This document shows, in pieces, positions 1 to 8,424 of a DNA stretch of 64,000 bases. Made by a program: the position numbers and the translations under genes. Origin of the DNA: Pseudomonas putida (lineage in GTDB: Bacteria > Pseudomonadota > Gammaproteobacteria > Pseudomonadales > Pseudomonadaceae); assembly GCF_028682175.1 (NCBI RefSeq), contig NZ_JANHKS010000011.1:81577-145576 (forward strand), read 5' to 3'. The stretch's first letter is position 1; every line of letters starts with the position of its first letter. A model generated the notes under the pieces. It was not told the origin of the DNA. It ran no database searches and saw only the letters and a program-made list of their open reading frames with translations.

Positions 1-114
1 ATCGACCGCAAGGGCATCATTCGCTACAAACATGTGGGCGTGATCGACGAGACGGTCTGGCGTGAAAAACTCGCTGGGCTGTATCAGGGGTTGGTTGACG
101 AGGGCAAGCAATGA
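1..114 (+). CDS. ccmG: Thiol:disulfide interchange protein CcmG/DsbE, C-terminal fragment
   Basis: Only the last 37 codons are in the window, reading in frame from the first base to a TGA. The tail (DRKGIIRYKHVGVIDE) fits the end of the periplasmic thioredoxin-like CcmG/DsbE, which keeps apocytochrome c and CcmH cysteines reduced for heme attachment. The stop overlaps the ccmH start as ATGA, so the two are translationally coupled. The assignment rests on the thioredoxin-like tail and on ccmH and ccmI directly downstream. The catalytic CxxC lies outside the window. Confidence 0.85.
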   Translation: MDRKGIIRYKHVGVIDETVWREKLAGLYQGLVDEGKQ

Positions 115-584
115 GGCGCCTGTTGCAAGCCGCTGCGCTGCTGATGCTGGCCTTCGCCGGCGCTGCCCACGCCGCCATCGACGCCTACACCTTCAAGGAC
201 GACGCCGAGCGTGCCCGCTACACCGAGCTGACCCGCGAGTTGCGCTGCCCCAAATGCCAGAACCAGGACATCGCCGACTCCAACGCGCCGATTGCCGCTG
301 ACCTGCGCAAGGAGATCTACCGCATGCTCGGCGAAGGCCAGAGCAACCAGCAGATCATCGACTTCATGGTCGACCGCTACGGCGAGTTCGTGCGCTACAA
401 GCCTGAACTGAACGCCCACACCTGGCTGCTCTGGTTCGGCCCTGGCGGCCTGTTGCTGGGAGGCGTGGTGCTGATCGGGGTGATAGTTGCCCGTCGGCGC
501 AAGCAGCATACCCCACAGACCGATGTGCTTTCCGACGAGGAGCGTCAGCGCCTCGCCCACCTGCTGGATAACAAAAACGAATGA
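111..584 (+). CDS. ccmH: Cytochrome c maturation protein CcmH
   Basis: 157 residues. A signal peptide (about 1-21, ending AHA) precedes a periplasmic helical domain with the redox motif CPKC in the context [17 protein letters not shown] single membrane segment (about 103-125) and a short cytoplasmic tail follow. This matches the CcmH/CycL/NrfF family, the thiol oxidoreductase that, with CcmG and CcmF, presents reduced apocytochrome c for heme ligation. The size fits the short, unfused Pseudomonas form. The start overlaps the ccmG stop and its own stop overlaps the ccmI start (ATGA), showing operon coupling on both sides. Confidence 0.95.
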   Translation: MRRLLQAAALLMLAFAGAAHAAIDAYTFKDDAERARYTELTRELRCPKCQNQDIADSNAPIAADLRKEIYRMLGEGQSNQQIIDFMVDRYGEFVRYKPELNAHTWLLWFGPGGLLLGGVVLIGVIVARRRKQHTPQTDVLSDEERQRLAHLLDNKNE

Positions 585-1786
585 TCGATTTCTGGCTAGC
601 GGCCGGCCTGCTGTTGCTGGTGGCCCTGAGTTTTCTGCTGATCCCGGTGTTGCGCGGTCGTCGTGCGCAAAGCGAGGAGGATCGCACCGCCCTGAACGTC
701 GCCCTGTACCAGGAGCGCCTGGCCGAGCTGCAAGCGCAGCAGGCAGAAGGCGTGCTCTCGGCAGAACAGATGGACAGCGGCCGTGCCGAGGCCGCCCGCG
801 AGTTGCTGGCCGACACCGAAGGCGTCTCGCCAGACCGGGTCGGGCGCTTGGGCAAGCCGCTGCCGTTGCTGGCGGCCGTGCTGGTTCCGGTGCTGGGTCT
901 GGGGCTCTATCTGCACTACGGTGCCAGTGACAAGGTCGAACTGACTCGCGAATTCGCCAAGCCGCCAGCTTCGTTGGCGCAGATGACCGATCGCCTGGAG
1001 CGGGCGGTCAAGGCCCAGCCCGATTCTGCCGAAAGCATCTATTTCCTGGCTCGCACCTATATGGCCCAGGATCGCCCGGCCGATGCGGCGAAGATGTTCG
1101 AAGCCGCCGTTGCGCTGGCGGGGCGTCAGCCAGAGCTGCTGGGGCAGTGGGCGCAGTCGTTGTACTTCGCTGGCAACAAGGCCTGGATCCCGCAGATCCA
1201 GGGGCTGGCCGATGAAGCGCTGAAGGCCGACCCCAGAGAGCCTACCAGCCTGGGGCTGAAAGGGATCAATGCGTTCGAGAGCCAGCATTTCCAGGAGGCA
1301 GTGGATTACTGGCGTCGCCTGTTGGCCGTACTGCCGCCTGACGATCCTTCGCGCACTGCCCTCGAAGGTGGTATTGCCAAGGCCAGCGACCGCCTGGTGC
1401 AGAGCGGCGGCACGCTGAAAGACGCACCGCTGGTGGCGGCTGCCGGCGCGCATCTGAAGGTGAGGGTGACCCTCGCCGACGAGCTCAAGACCCAGGTGCA
1501 ACCGGGCGACACGGTGTTTGTCTTTGCCCGCGCTGTGTCCGGTCCGCCCGCACCCTTGGCGGTCAAACGGGTGACCGTGGCGGATCTGCCGGTGGAAGTC
1601 GAGCTGACAGATGCTGATGCGATGATGCCGCAGCTGAAACTGTCGAACTTTCCGGAAGTCCAATTGGTGGCCCGGGTATCCCGTGCTGGCCAGCCGACTT
1701 CCGGTGAGTGGATCGGCCGCAGTCAACCGCTGCCCAGCAACGTGACGGCCCGCCAGGCCCTGACCATCGACAGCCCCGATCAATGA
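581..1786 (+). CDS. ccmI: Cytochrome c biogenesis protein CcmI (CycH)
   Basis: 401 residues. Two membrane helices (about 4-23 and 90-112) flank a cytoplasmic loop with coiled-coil character. A TPR region follows (about 125-265, with [27 protein letters not shown] repeats), then a C-terminal beta-rich periplasmic domain (about 290-395). This is the architecture of CcmI, the apocytochrome c chaperone that hands substrate to the CcmFH heme lyase. It overlaps ccmH by ATGA and is the last gene of the ccm operon. In E. coli the equivalent region is fused to CcmH; here it is separate, as is usual for Pseudomonas. Confidence 0.93.
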   Translation: MIDFWLAAGLLLLVALSFLLIPVLRGRRAQSEEDRTALNVALYQERLAELQAQQAEGVLSAEQMDSGRAEAARELLADTEGVSPDRVGRLGKPLPLLAAVLVPVLGLGLYLHYGASDKVELTREFAKPPASLAQMTDRLERAVKAQPDSAESIYFLARTYMAQDRPADAAKMFEAAVALAGRQPELLGQWAQSLYFAGNKAWIPQIQGLADEALKADPREPTSLGLKGINAFESQHFQEAVDYWRRLLAVLPPDDPSRTALEGGIAKASDRLVQSGGTLKDAPLVAAAGAHLKVRVTLADELKTQVQPGDTVFVFARAVSGPPAPLAVKRVTVADLPVEVELTDADAMMPQLKLSNFPEVQLVARVSRAGQPTSGEWIGRSQPLPSNVTARQALTIDSPDQ

Positions 1787-1824
1787 TTCTGGTCGTGCGG
1801 CCCTGACACAAAAGAGATGCCTTT

Positions 1825-2238
1825 ATGTATCGCGTCGCACGATTTGCCTTGCTGAGTGTGGTGGTGGCGCTGAGCGCCGCCTGTGCGGTCCAGCGCCCAG
1901 GTCCGCAGAGTTCGGAACCGATTCCCACGATTCCCGGGCCATCGCCCACCCCGCAGCCGGGAACGCCGCGCACCACGCCGCAGACCCCGCCCACGATGCC
2001 GATCCCGTCGGGCCCGAAAACCAGCGCCAACTTCGCCCCGCCGCCGGGTGGCCACAGCCACTGGGACGCCAGACTGGGCGTGCACGTGCTGGATAACGTC
2101 CCCAACACCTTCTACCGCCAGCGCACCTACTACCGCTGGAACAACGGCTGGACCTGGGCCACCTCGCCAGCCGGGCCGTGGCAGGAAACCGATTCGAGCG
2201 GCGTACCGGCCGGGCTGAGCCGCCAGTTCGGGAATTGA
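1825..2238 (+). CDS. Small proline-rich lipoprotein of unknown function
   Basis: 137 residues with a lipoprotein signal peptide ending in the lipobox LSAAC (Cys about 20). A Pro/Thr/Ser-rich stretch (about 25-65) reads as a flexible periplasmic linker. The C-terminal part is rich in Trp and Tyr (YYRWNNGWTWATSPAGPW), suggesting a small folded or wall-binding module. It lies 38 bp after ccmI on the same strand but shows no link to cytochrome maturation. I do not recognise the family. Start ATG chosen because it gives a clean signal sequence. Confidence 0.75.
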   Translation: MYRVARFALLSVVVALSAACAVQRPGPQSSEPIPTIPGPSPTPQPGTPRTTPQTPPTMPIPSGPKTSANFAPPPGGHSHWDARLGVHVLDNVPNTFYRQRTYYRWNNGWTWATSPAGPWQETDSSGVPAGLSRQFGN

Positions 2239-2276
2239 TTGTCGTAGCCTGACCGATTGGCGTGCTGCGCCACGAT

Positions 2277-2369
2277 CCTGTAGGAGTGAGCTTGCTCGCG
2301 ATAGCGTCTGTTCATCAACATCGCGTCGTCTGGCTAACAGCAATCGCGAGCAAGCTCACTCCTACAGGG
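2277..2369. repeat. REP inverted pair (TAGGAGTGAGC family)
   Basis: CCTGTAGGAGTGAGCTTGC and its reverse complement face each other around a spacer of about 36 bp, between convergent genes. The same unit recurs at 12398 and 23789. Confidence 0.9.
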
Positions 2370-2393
2370 GCGGGGTGAGGCGGGGCTAAATAA

Positions 2394-2423
2394 AAAACGG
2401 CGACCTCGATGGGTCGCCGTTTT
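2394..2423. terminator. Bidirectional intrinsic terminator
   Basis: A 12-bp perfect stem AAAACGGCGACC / GGTCGCCGTTTT with a 6-nt loop, giving T tracts on both strands. It lies between the lipoprotein gene and the convergent sulfate-binding protein gene. Confidence 0.85.
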
Positions 2424-2440
2424 CATTTCATCCCAACCCC

Positions 2441-3439
2441 TTACTTGGCGGGGTAGATCTGGTCAAACACTCCGCCATCGACGAAGTGCGTCTTCTGCAC
2501 GGTGCGCCAGTCGCCGAAGGTCTTCTCCACTGACAGGAAGTCGACTTTCGGGAAGCGGTCGGTGTACTTGGCCAGGACTGCCGGGTCCCGTGGGCGCAGG
2601 TAGTTGGCGGCGGCGATTTCCTGGCCCTGGGCCGACCACAGGTATTTCAGGTATTCCTCGGCGGCGGCGCGGGTGCCTTTCTTGTCCACCACCTTGTCGA
2701 CCACGCTCACCGGCGGCTCGGCCTCGGCAGAGACGCTTGGGTAGACCACTTCGAACTGATCGCGGCCAAACTCGCGGGCGATCATCTCGGCTTCGTTTTC
2801 GAAGGTCACCAGCACGTCGCCGATCTGGTTGGTCATGAAGGTGGTGGTAGCACCGCGACCGCCCGTGTCCAGTACTGGCACGTGGCTGAACAACTCGCCG
2901 ACGAATTTCTTCGCCGCTGCTTCATCGCCGCCATTCTTCAGGGTGTAGCCCCACGCCGACAGGTAGGTGTAGCGGCCGTTGCCCGAGGTTTTCGGGTTCG
3001 GCACCACGACTTCGACGCCATCCTTGACCAGGTCCGGCCAGTCTTTCAAATGCTTGGGGTTGCCCTTGCGCACGATGAACACAGTGGCGGAAGTGAACGG
3101 CGCGCTGTGGTTGGGCAGGCGCTCGACCCAGTTTTTCGGGACCAGTTCGCCATTGTCGGCCAGGGCGTTGATGTCGGTTGCCATGTTCATGGTGATGACG
3201 TCCGCCTGCAGCCCGTCGATCACGGCGCGGGCCTGTTTGCTCGAACCGCCGAATGACATCTTAAGGGTGACGTCTTCCTTGTGCTCGTCCTGCCAGTGCT
3301 TCTGGAAAGCAGCGTTGTAGTCTTTGTAGAAGTCGCGCATCACGTCGTAGGAGACGTTGAGCAGCTCAGGGGCGGCGTGGGCGGCGCTGGCGAAGGCCAT
3401 GGCGCAGGTCAGCATCGAGGCGGCGAAGATTTTTTTCAC
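2441..3439 (-). CDS. sbp: Sulfate ABC transporter periplasmic binding protein
   Basis: 332 residues with a signal peptide ending in AHA (about 1-22). The mature N-terminus ELLNVSYDVMRDFYKDYN and motifs such as SFGGSSKQARAVIDGLQADVITMN, PNPKTSGNGRYTYL and DTGGRGATTTF are typical of the Sbp/CysP family, which binds sulfate or thiosulfate for the CysTWA importer. The start is GTG, placed by an AAAGGA ribosome site. The permease and ATPase genes are not adjacent, so this is a stand-alone binding protein, probably sulfur-starvation regulated. Sbp is preferred over CysP on general pattern only. Confidence 0.9.
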   Translation of the reverse strand: MKKIFAASMLTCAMAFASAAHAAPELLNVSYDVMRDFYKDYNAAFQKHWQDEHKEDVTLKMSFGGSSKQARAVIDGLQADVITMNMATDINALADNGELVPKNWVERLPNHSAPFTSATVFIVRKGNPKHLKDWPDLVKDGVEVVVPNPKTSGNGRYTYLSAWGYTLKNGGDEAAAKKFVGELFSHVPVLDTGGRGATTTFMTNQIGDVLVTFENEAEMIAREFGRDQFEVVYPSVSAEAEPPVSVVDKVVDKKGTRAAAEEYLKYLWSAQGQEIAAANYLRPRDPAVLAKYTDRFPKVDFLSVEKTFGDWRTVQKTHFVDGGVFDQIYPAK

Positions 3440-3557
3440 TGCGAATTCCTTTGTCGTGTCGCGATTATTCTTATGAAAAAAGGGATGGCTAATGGCCGCG
3501 ACTATAACGAAAACGGTTAGCGTCTTATAGATTAAAAACTTCTGTACTTATGACCGT

Positions 3558-4442
3558 TTAAAAACGCAGCGGGCGATCCTGCACAGACTGTCGAAACAGA
3601 CGGCCACCTGCCTGCACCAGCCAGCAGGAGAGGATGAACGGCGCGGTCAACGTCGCCAGGCCCAGACTGGAAAAACCCGGTTGGAGCAGGATCGCCAGTG
3701 CGACGGCGATGGCTGGCAGCCAGGGCTTGTGGCGTATATGGCTGAACGCCAGAGCCGCCAGCGCCGGGTTGTAACCGGCAAGCCCCAGCAAGGCCAGATT
3801 GGTTTCCTGCTGCCAGAGGGCGAAGGCCACTCCGCTGACGCAGCCGAAGGCCGCCCACAATGCAGCGTTGCGGCTGGACAGCAGCAAGCCGATGCCGATC
3901 AGCACGCCTGCCAGCGGATGGTCCAGCAGAAACACCTGGCCCAGGCCCACCGGAAGCGCCTGGAGCAGACCGGTATCGACCATCGGGGCGGCGGGCATCG
4001 GCTCGGCAAAGGTCAGCAGTACCCAGCTGAACAGCACGAACGGCGCGGTGTAGGCCTTCAGGCAAGACGCCCTGGGCGTGCGTTGCAGCCAGGCGTGCAT
4101 CAGCATCGCGCTCAGCCCGCCACAGGCGATGACCAGCAGGGGCAGCATCGGCGACCATTCGAACCGATAGCAGATCAGCAAGCCCAGCAGCACGCCGTTA
4201 TAGCTGTACACCCCGGACTGCCGCTCGGCCTTGGGGTAACCGCGACGCTGCGCGGTCAGCAGGCCCGACACGGCACCGAGCAGCGCGCCGCCAAGGGAGG
4301 AGGGCGCACTGATGAGAATCGCCAGCAGGCACATCAAGCCACACAGGGGACTGCGTTGCAGAAGCACCTGGCTGAAGCCATTGAGCAGCGCTTCGGCCCA
4401 GTCGGGACAGTGGGAGGCGGGGGCAGATCGAAGGGTTTGCAT
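3558..4442 (-). CDS. Urea transporter (UT family channel)
   Basis: About 294 residues, almost entirely hydrophobic. It has the two homologous halves of the urea transporter family (PF03253), each with an NxxL signature: YNGVLLGL near residue 80 and YNPALAALAFS near residue 230. These proteins form urea-selective channels in the inner membrane. ATG at 4442 is used because the longer reading frame begins at a TTG (4454) with no ribosome site; neither start has a strong one. A TTGTATACAT palindrome (4467-4476) lies just upstream and matches sites in front of purine-catabolism genes. That suggests the channel handles urea released from allantoate. Confidence 0.85.
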   Translation of the reverse strand: MQTLRSAPASHCPDWAEALLNGFSQVLLQRSPLCGLMCLLAILISAPSSLGGALLGAVSGLLTAQRRGYPKAERQSGVYSYNGVLLGLLICYRFEWSPMLPLLVIACGGLSAMLMHAWLQRTPRASCLKAYTAPFVLFSWVLLTFAEPMPAAPMVDTGLLQALPVGLGQVFLLDHPLAGVLIGIGLLLSSRNAALWAAFGCVSGVAFALWQQETNLALLGLAGYNPALAALAFSHIRHKPWLPAIAVALAILLQPGFSSLGLATLTAPFILSCWLVQAGGRLFRQSVQDRPLRF

Positions 4443-4466
4443 GTATGTATTCAATATTATTTTTTA

Positions 4467-4476
4467 TTGTATACAT
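4467..4476. promoter_or_regulatory. Candidate operator upstream of the urea channel
   Basis: TTGTATACAT, 9 of 10 bases matching the TTGTATACAA palindrome seen before puuE (17128) and the AzgA permease (20363). It is about 25 bp from the channel start in an AT-rich promoter region. The GntR-type assignment is inferred. Confidence 0.5.
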
Positions 4477-4503
4477 AATGGCTGAAGGGCAAACCTCTAT
4501 CAA

Positions 4504-4590
4504 GTAGGAGCGCGCTTGCCCGCGATTGCGCCGTATCAAATGACGCATGAGCAACGGAAAATCCCGATCGCGGGCAAGCGCGCTCCTACA
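4504..4590. repeat. REP inverted pair (TAGGAGCGCGC family)
   Basis: GTAGGAGCGCGCTTGCCCGC and its inverse copy (4566-4590) flank a short spacer between the urea channel and the chemoreceptor gene. Confidence 0.88.
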
Positions 4591-4609
4591 AAGGCTGTTT
4601 GCACCAGAT

Positions 4610-6250
4610 CTACACCCTGAACTGCCGCAACAACCCGTTCAACTGCTCACTCAAGCCCTTGAGCTGCGCACTGGCGGCGCTGGACTGCTCGGCGGCGATG
4701 GCGGTGCCCTGGGACAACTGCGCGGCCTGGGTCACGTTCTGGTTGATGTCTTCGACTACGTGGGATTGCTGCAACGTCGCGCTGGCAATCGAGGCGTTGA
4801 GGCCATTGAGGTTTTGCAGGGCCTGGCTGATGGAGGTCAGGCTCTGGCCGGCCAGGTGCGCCTGTTCGATGGTCAGTTGCGAGGAGCGGCTGCTGTCGCT
4901 GATGACTTTCACGGCGGCATCGGAATGGCTTTGCAGGCGTTCGATCATCGCCTGGATTTCCGCCGTGGATTTCTGCGTGCGTTGCGCCAGCAGGCGCACT
5001 TCGTCGGCCACCACCGCAAAGCCGCGGCCCTGATCGCCTGCGCGCGCCGCTTCGATGGCAGCGTTCAGGGCCAGCAGGTTGGTCTGTTCGGCGATGGAGC
5101 TGATGACTTCCAGCACCCCGCCAATCTGGGTGCTTTCACTGGCCAGGGTGCGGATCACGTCCACCGCCTGGCTGATGGTGCCGGACAGGTGATCGATCTG
5201 CTTGAGGCTGCTGTCGATGTTCGCCTGACCCTGCTGCGCCTGGGACTGGGCACTGCGCATCTCGCTGGCGGCATGCTCCGCGTTCTTGGCGACATCCTGC
5301 ACGCCATAGGTCACTTCGTTGATGGCGGTCGCGACCTGTTCCATCTGCAGCGATTGCTGCTGGCTGCGTTCCTGAGCCTGCACCGCGTTGTTGCCCAGTT
5401 CGCTCGACGCCTGGCCCAGGCCCACTGCCGACAGTTGCAATTGGCTGACCACCCCGCGCAGTTTGGCGGTGAATGCATTGAAATGCCCGGCCAGTTGGGT
5501 GATCTCGTCCTTGCCCTGGGTTTCAAGGCTGCGGGTCAGGTCGCTTTCGCCACTGGCGATGCTGGCCATGGCCTCGACGGTGGCGTTCAACGGCCCGGCA
5601 ATGCTGCGTGCGATGAGGGTCAACAGCAGCGCCATTACCAGAATGATCCCGGCGCTGATCGACAGGGCCTTGATGACCTGCTGCTGGAACTCGGCCTGCA
5701 CGTCATCGACATACACGCCAGAGCCGATGATCCAGCCCCACGGGGTGAACAGCGAGATGTAGGAAGTCTTCTGCACCGGCTCGCTGGCGCCCGGCTTGGG
5801 CCAGCGATAGGTGACCATCCCGGCGCCCTTGGCCTTGGCCAGGGTGACCATTTCGTTGAAGACCTGGAAACCGTCCGGATCCTTCACCCCGGACAGATCC
5901 TGTCCCACCAGCTTGGGGTGGGCCGGGTGCATGATCATCACAGGCCGCAGATCATTGATCCAGAAGTAGTCGGTCTGGTTGTAGCGCAGGCCGCGAATGG
6001 CATCCATGGCCTGCTGCTGGGCCTGTTCGCGGGTCAGCTTGCCGCTGTTTTCAAGGCCCTGGTAATACTCCAGAAGGCCGCTGGCGGTCTGCACCACGTG
6101 CATGGTTTTCTGCGCCTTGGCGTCGTACAGATCGTCGTGGATCTGCTTGAGCATGGCCACGGCCAGGGTGAACAGCATCAGCACGGCGACGATTAGAATC
6201 AGCCACAGGCGCCGGCTGATCGACAGGTTACGCATATTCATGATCGTCAC
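4610..6250 (-). CDS. Methyl-accepting chemotaxis protein with a Cache sensor
   Basis: 546 residues. First membrane helix about 14-34, then a periplasmic single-Cache (sCache_2) domain about 40-185 with [16 protein letters not shown] and [12 protein letters not shown] second membrane helix (about 190-213) and a HAMP region precede the signalling domain, whose hairpin tip carries [32 protein letters not shown]. It relays ligand binding to CheA/CheW. The same architecture occurs in Pseudomonas receptors for small organic acids (CtpM, McpP), so an organic acid ligand is plausible but not shown. Met5 (MRNLS) is an equally good start. No chemotaxis genes are nearby, as is usual for orphan receptors. 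Confidence 0.93.
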   Translation of the reverse strand: MTIMNMRNLSISRRLWLILIVAVLMLFTLAVAMLKQIHDDLYDAKAQKTMHVVQTASGLLEYYQGLENSGKLTREQAQQQAMDAIRGLRYNQTDYFWINDLRPVMIMHPAHPKLVGQDLSGVKDPDGFQVFNEMVTLAKAKGAGMVTYRWPKPGASEPVQKTSYISLFTPWGWIIGSGVYVDDVQAEFQQQVIKALSISAGIILVMALLLTLIARSIAGPLNATVEAMASIASGESDLTRSLETQGKDEITQLAGHFNAFTAKLRGVVSQLQLSAVGLGQASSELGNNAVQAQERSQQQSLQMEQVATAINEVTYGVQDVAKNAEHAASEMRSAQSQAQQGQANIDSSLKQIDHLSGTISQAVDVIRTLASESTQIGGVLEVISSIAEQTNLLALNAAIEAARAGDQGRGFAVVADEVRLLAQRTQKSTAEIQAMIERLQSHSDAAVKVISDSSRSSQLTIEQAHLAGQSLTSISQALQNLNGLNASIASATLQQSHVVEDINQNVTQAAQLSQGTAIAAEQSSAASAQLKGLSEQLNGLLRQFRV

Positions 6251-6393
6251 TCCGTTTCATTGTTCTTGTTATTGCGCCAAGCCTCGTCAGGCACCATGGC
6301 GAATGGCAGACAGCGGGCTCGTCTTCAAGCATCTCGGCCCGTGCCGGACAAACCTGAGAGCGGCATGCGGATTTGTACAGCCAGTCATCGAAT

Positions 6394-6409
6394 ATGGCCA
6401 ATTGGCCAT
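6394..6409. promoter_or_regulatory. Perfect 16-bp palindrome, candidate operator
   Basis: ATGGCCAATTGGCCAT is a perfect palindrome in the gap between the divergent chemoreceptor gene and the putative small RNA. It could be a dimeric repressor site; no regulator is identified. Confidence 0.4.
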
Positions 6410-6445
6410 TAGTCCAACAAAACAGTGGCGTCAGAATGCCATCGA

Positions 6446-6463
6446 TATAGCCAAAGGCTTACA
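6446..6463 (+). promoter_or_regulatory. Possible degenerate GacA-type upstream element
   Basis: The right half CTTACA (6458-6463) fits the GacA box TGTAAG-N6-CTTACA, but the left half is only 3 of 6. It lies about 55-70 bp before the inferred small-RNA start, the usual distance for rsm promoters. Weak evidence on its own. Confidence 0.3.
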
Positions 6464-6485
6464 CGAAATGGAGATTTTGGCTCTG

Positions 6486-6522
6486 GATGGGATCCAGTTA
6501 TCACAGTAAATTGGATCCCATC
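6486..6522. promoter_or_regulatory. 11-bp inverted repeat spanning the small-RNA promoter
   Basis: GATGGGATCCA (6486-6496) and TGGATCCCATC (6512-6522) form a perfect 11-bp stem with a 15-nt loop holding a -10-like TAAATT (6507-6512, overlapping the right arm by one base). It may be an operator or an RNA hairpin. Confidence 0.45.
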
Positions 6523-6633
6523 AACCGCAACGAAGGAACGCTGCGGGATCAGGGACGATCGACCGTTCGCCAGGAATGGCTGCCGACATGGATTTTGGAC
6601 GGTCTTGCACAAACCCGCTTCGGCGGGTTTTTT
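6518..6633 (+). ncRNA. Probable Rsm-type (RsmA/CsrA-sequestering) small RNA
   Basis: About 115 nt ending in a strong intrinsic terminator. It holds six GGA triplets. Three sit in the loops of small hairpins: CGCA(6526)..AAGGAAC..TGCG(6545), GATC-AGGGAC-GATC (6547-6560) and GCCA-GGAA-TGGC (6569-6580). Loop-exposed GGA is the binding signature for RsmA/RsmE in the RsmX/Y/Z RNAs, which are 110-130 nt in Pseudomonas. A partial GacA-box half lies upstream. There is no convincing open reading frame. The 5' end is inferred from a TAAATT -10-like element and is uncertain. Which rsm paralogue it is cannot be told from sequence alone. Confidence 0.5.
6609..6633 (+). terminator. Intrinsic terminator of the small RNA
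   Basis: AACCCGC-TTC-GGCGGGTT stem followed by a run of T. It lies 140 bp before the next start codon, so it must end a transcript begun upstream in the gap. Confidence 0.85.
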
Positions 6634-6772
6634 TATGCCTGAAAGGCTGCCCTTACAACCGTTTCAATCAAATCTCGTCACTGAATGGAATTTCCAGCGC
6701 GCGCGCCGTTCACAGTACCGACAGCAGCCGGAGTCCAGGACAGGACCAGCCGGACAGGTGACGGGAAGAATT

Positions 6773-7183
6773 ATGGTGGGTGCAGCGCAAATGGCAGCAA
6801 ACGAGCAGGAAAAACGCCTCATCCTGGTGGTTGAAGATGAGTCGATCATCCGTGATTTCGTGTGCGAGATTCTGGGCGACGAGGGTTTCTCGACCCATGC
6901 CCTGGAGAACGCCGACGACGCGGTGAGGTTTCTCGATGAGCACGCCGACCGCGTGTCGCTGCTGCTGACCGACATTCTCATGCCGGGCACGTTGAATGGA
7001 GCCGATCTGGCCAACCTGTCGGGTAACAAGTGGCCGCAGATTCCCATCCTGATCATGTCTGGCCACGAAACGCCGGAAAGCTCCGGCGTGCAGCATCAGG
7101 TGACCTTTATCCGCAAGCCGTGGAGCTTCGGGCAACTGCTCGATGGCGTCGACAAGGCCCTGCAATCGGGCAAGGCGCCATAA
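6773..7183 (+). CDS. Single-domain response regulator (CheY-like receiver)
   Basis: 136 residues, essentially one receiver domain. It has the acidic pair in VVEDES, phospho-acceptor Asp in LLLTDILMPG, a Ser switch residue in MSGHE and the conserved Lys in IRKPW. There is no output domain, so it probably acts in a phosphorelay or by protein contact. ATG 6773 is preferred over the longer frame, which would run back through the small-RNA terminator; a GGGAAG site precedes it. A second ATG lies at 6791. No partner kinase is nearby. Confidence 0.85.
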   Translation: MVGAAQMAANEQEKRLILVVEDESIIRDFVCEILGDEGFSTHALENADDAVRFLDEHADRVSLLLTDILMPGTLNGADLANLSGNKWPQIPILIMSGHETPESSGVQHQVTFIRKPWSFGQLLDGVDKALQSGKAP

Positions 7184-7186
7184 GCC

Positions 7187-7795
7187 TCAACGATCCGGCT
7201 CACACCCCTTGAGCACCAGGCGCACGATGGTCTGGGCGGCGGCTTCGTAGTCGGCGTCGTCCAGCTTGGCCTTGCCGGTGACCGAGGAAATCTGCCAGTC
7301 GAAGTCCGCGTACGTCTGGGTCGCGGCCCAGATGCTGAACATCAGGTGGTGCGGGTCGAGCGGGGCGATCAGGCCGTCGTCGATCCAGCCCTGGATGCAC
7401 TCGATGTTGTGCCGGGCCTGGGCGTTGAGCTGCTCGGCCTGCTCGGCGGTCAGGTGCGGCGCACCGTGCATGATCTCGCTGGCGAACACCTTGGAGGCGA
7501 AGGGCAGGTCGCGGGAAATGCGGATCTTGGAGCGGATGTAGCCGCTCAGTACTTCAGCCGGGACCCCCTGGCGATTGAAGGGCGTCGAGGCCTGCATGAT
7601 CGGCTCGATGATGCTTTCGAGCACCTCGCGGTAGAGGTTGTCCTTGGATTTGAAGTAGTAATAGACGTTGGGCTTGGGCACGCCAGCCTTGGCGGCGATG
7701 TCGCTGGTCTTGGTGGCGGCGAAGCCCTTGTCGGCGAATTCTTCACTGGCTGCGCGCAGGATCAGTTCTTTGTTGCGCTCGCGGATGCTGCTCAT
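7187..7795 (-). CDS. TetR-family regulator, RutR-like
   Basis: 202 residues. An N-terminal TetR helix-turn-helix (about 8-55, with GFAATKTSDIAAKAGVPKPN and YYYFKSKDNLYREVL) is followed by a ligand domain of the RutR/YcdC type (about 85-200, with FASEIMHGAPHL). RutR senses uracil and controls pyrimidine use in E. coli; the ligand here is unknown. The start is set by AAGGA 11 nt before ATG 7795 rather than the longer frame to 7840. It is convergent with the receiver gene. No pyrimidine-degradation genes are adjacent in this window. Confidence 0.85.
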   Translation of the reverse strand: MSSIRERNKELILRAASEEFADKGFAATKTSDIAAKAGVPKPNVYYYFKSKDNLYREVLESIIEPIMQASTPFNRQGVPAEVLSGYIRSKIRISRDLPFASKVFASEIMHGAPHLTAEQAEQLNAQARHNIECIQGWIDDGLIAPLDPHHLMFSIWAATQTYADFDWQISSVTGKAKLDDADYEAAAQTIVRLVLKGCEPDR

Positions 7796-7969
7796 AAAGC
7801 GGAATGTCCTTGCCGGCTCGGCGGTGGCGAATGGTAGCACCGGCCTCGCGGCAGGCTCAAGATTGCGGCGAACGCGCTATGATCCGGTCAGTGGAGTGAC
7901 CGTGTCCGGGTTTCTGGCGGGCATGGGAGCGGGGAATGAACCGGATCTGAACGGCGAGGTGACAGCAGC

Positions 7970-8197
7970 ATGAACAGCCCTTTGTTTTCCAGCGTCGTTG
8001 CCTATGCCCAACATTGCGAACGACAACTGGTGGAAATCCTTCATCGCCGGCCGACGCTTGACCGGCAACAAGTCATGACCTGGGTGGACGAGCAAAGCCA
8101 CGCCCTGGAAGACCGCGACCCGCTGGAGCTGCTGCGCGCGCTCAACGCCAAGGTCAGGGCAGGCAAACCGATGCCATGGGAAAAACGCACGCCGTAG
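7970..8197 (+). CDS. Small conserved-looking protein, unknown function
   Basis: 75 residues, soluble and charged, with no signal or membrane segment. It begins after a GAGGTGA ribosome site, which supports translation. The stop codon TAG lies inside a CCGTAGCAG repeat unit that starts at 8192, so the last residues may have been trimmed or replaced when the repeat arrived. I do not recognise the family. Confidence 0.65.
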   Translation: MNSPLFSSVVAYAQHCERQLVEILHRRPTLDRQQVMTWVDEQSHALEDRDPLELLRALNAKVRAGKPMPWEKRTP

Positions 8198-8224
8198 CAG
8201 TCCGGCGTGCCAACGTCGGCGATC
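8192..8224. repeat. Single REP unit (CCGTAGCAG family)
   Basis: CCGTAGCAGTCCGGCGTGCC followed by a short GTCGGCGATC tail. It matches 8371 and 17998 and overlaps the stop codon of the upstream gene. Confidence 0.8.
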
Positions 8225-8240
8225 ACTACTTGGCCCTGAA

Positions 8241-8331
8241 CTGTGGGAGCGGGCTTGCCCGCGAAGGCGGTGGATCCAGCACCTTCGAAGCGTCAAGGCT
8301 GACGCATTCGCGGGCAAGCCCGCTCCCACAG
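8241..8331. repeat. REP inverted pair (TGTGGGAGCGGGC family)
   Basis: CTGTGGGAGCGGGCTTGCCC and its reverse complement (ending CCCACAG) are separated by about 35 bp. Confidence 0.9.
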
Positions 8332-8370
8332 GTCAATCAATAACTCCCCAGATTTAATGAACACTCTGCC

Positions 8371-8402
8371 CCGTAGCAGTCCGGCTTGCCGGCGTCGGCG
8401 AT
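8371..8402. repeat. Single REP unit (CCGTAGCAG family)
   Basis: CCGTAGCAGTCCGGCTTGCC plus GGCGTCGGCGAT, near-identical to 17998-18028 and 52484. Confidence 0.85.
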
Positions 8403-8424
8403 CTCAAGACTGCCCCCATACCCG

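Noticed and set aside
4547..6196. 549-residue open frame antisense to the chemoreceptor
   Set aside because: The minus-strand frame has clear Cache and MCP signalling motifs, so this is a shadow.
8241..8402. Regular repeats that could suggest a CRISPR array
   Set aside because: The repeats are inverted pairs of REP type in many gaps, without evenly spaced unique spacers or cas genes.
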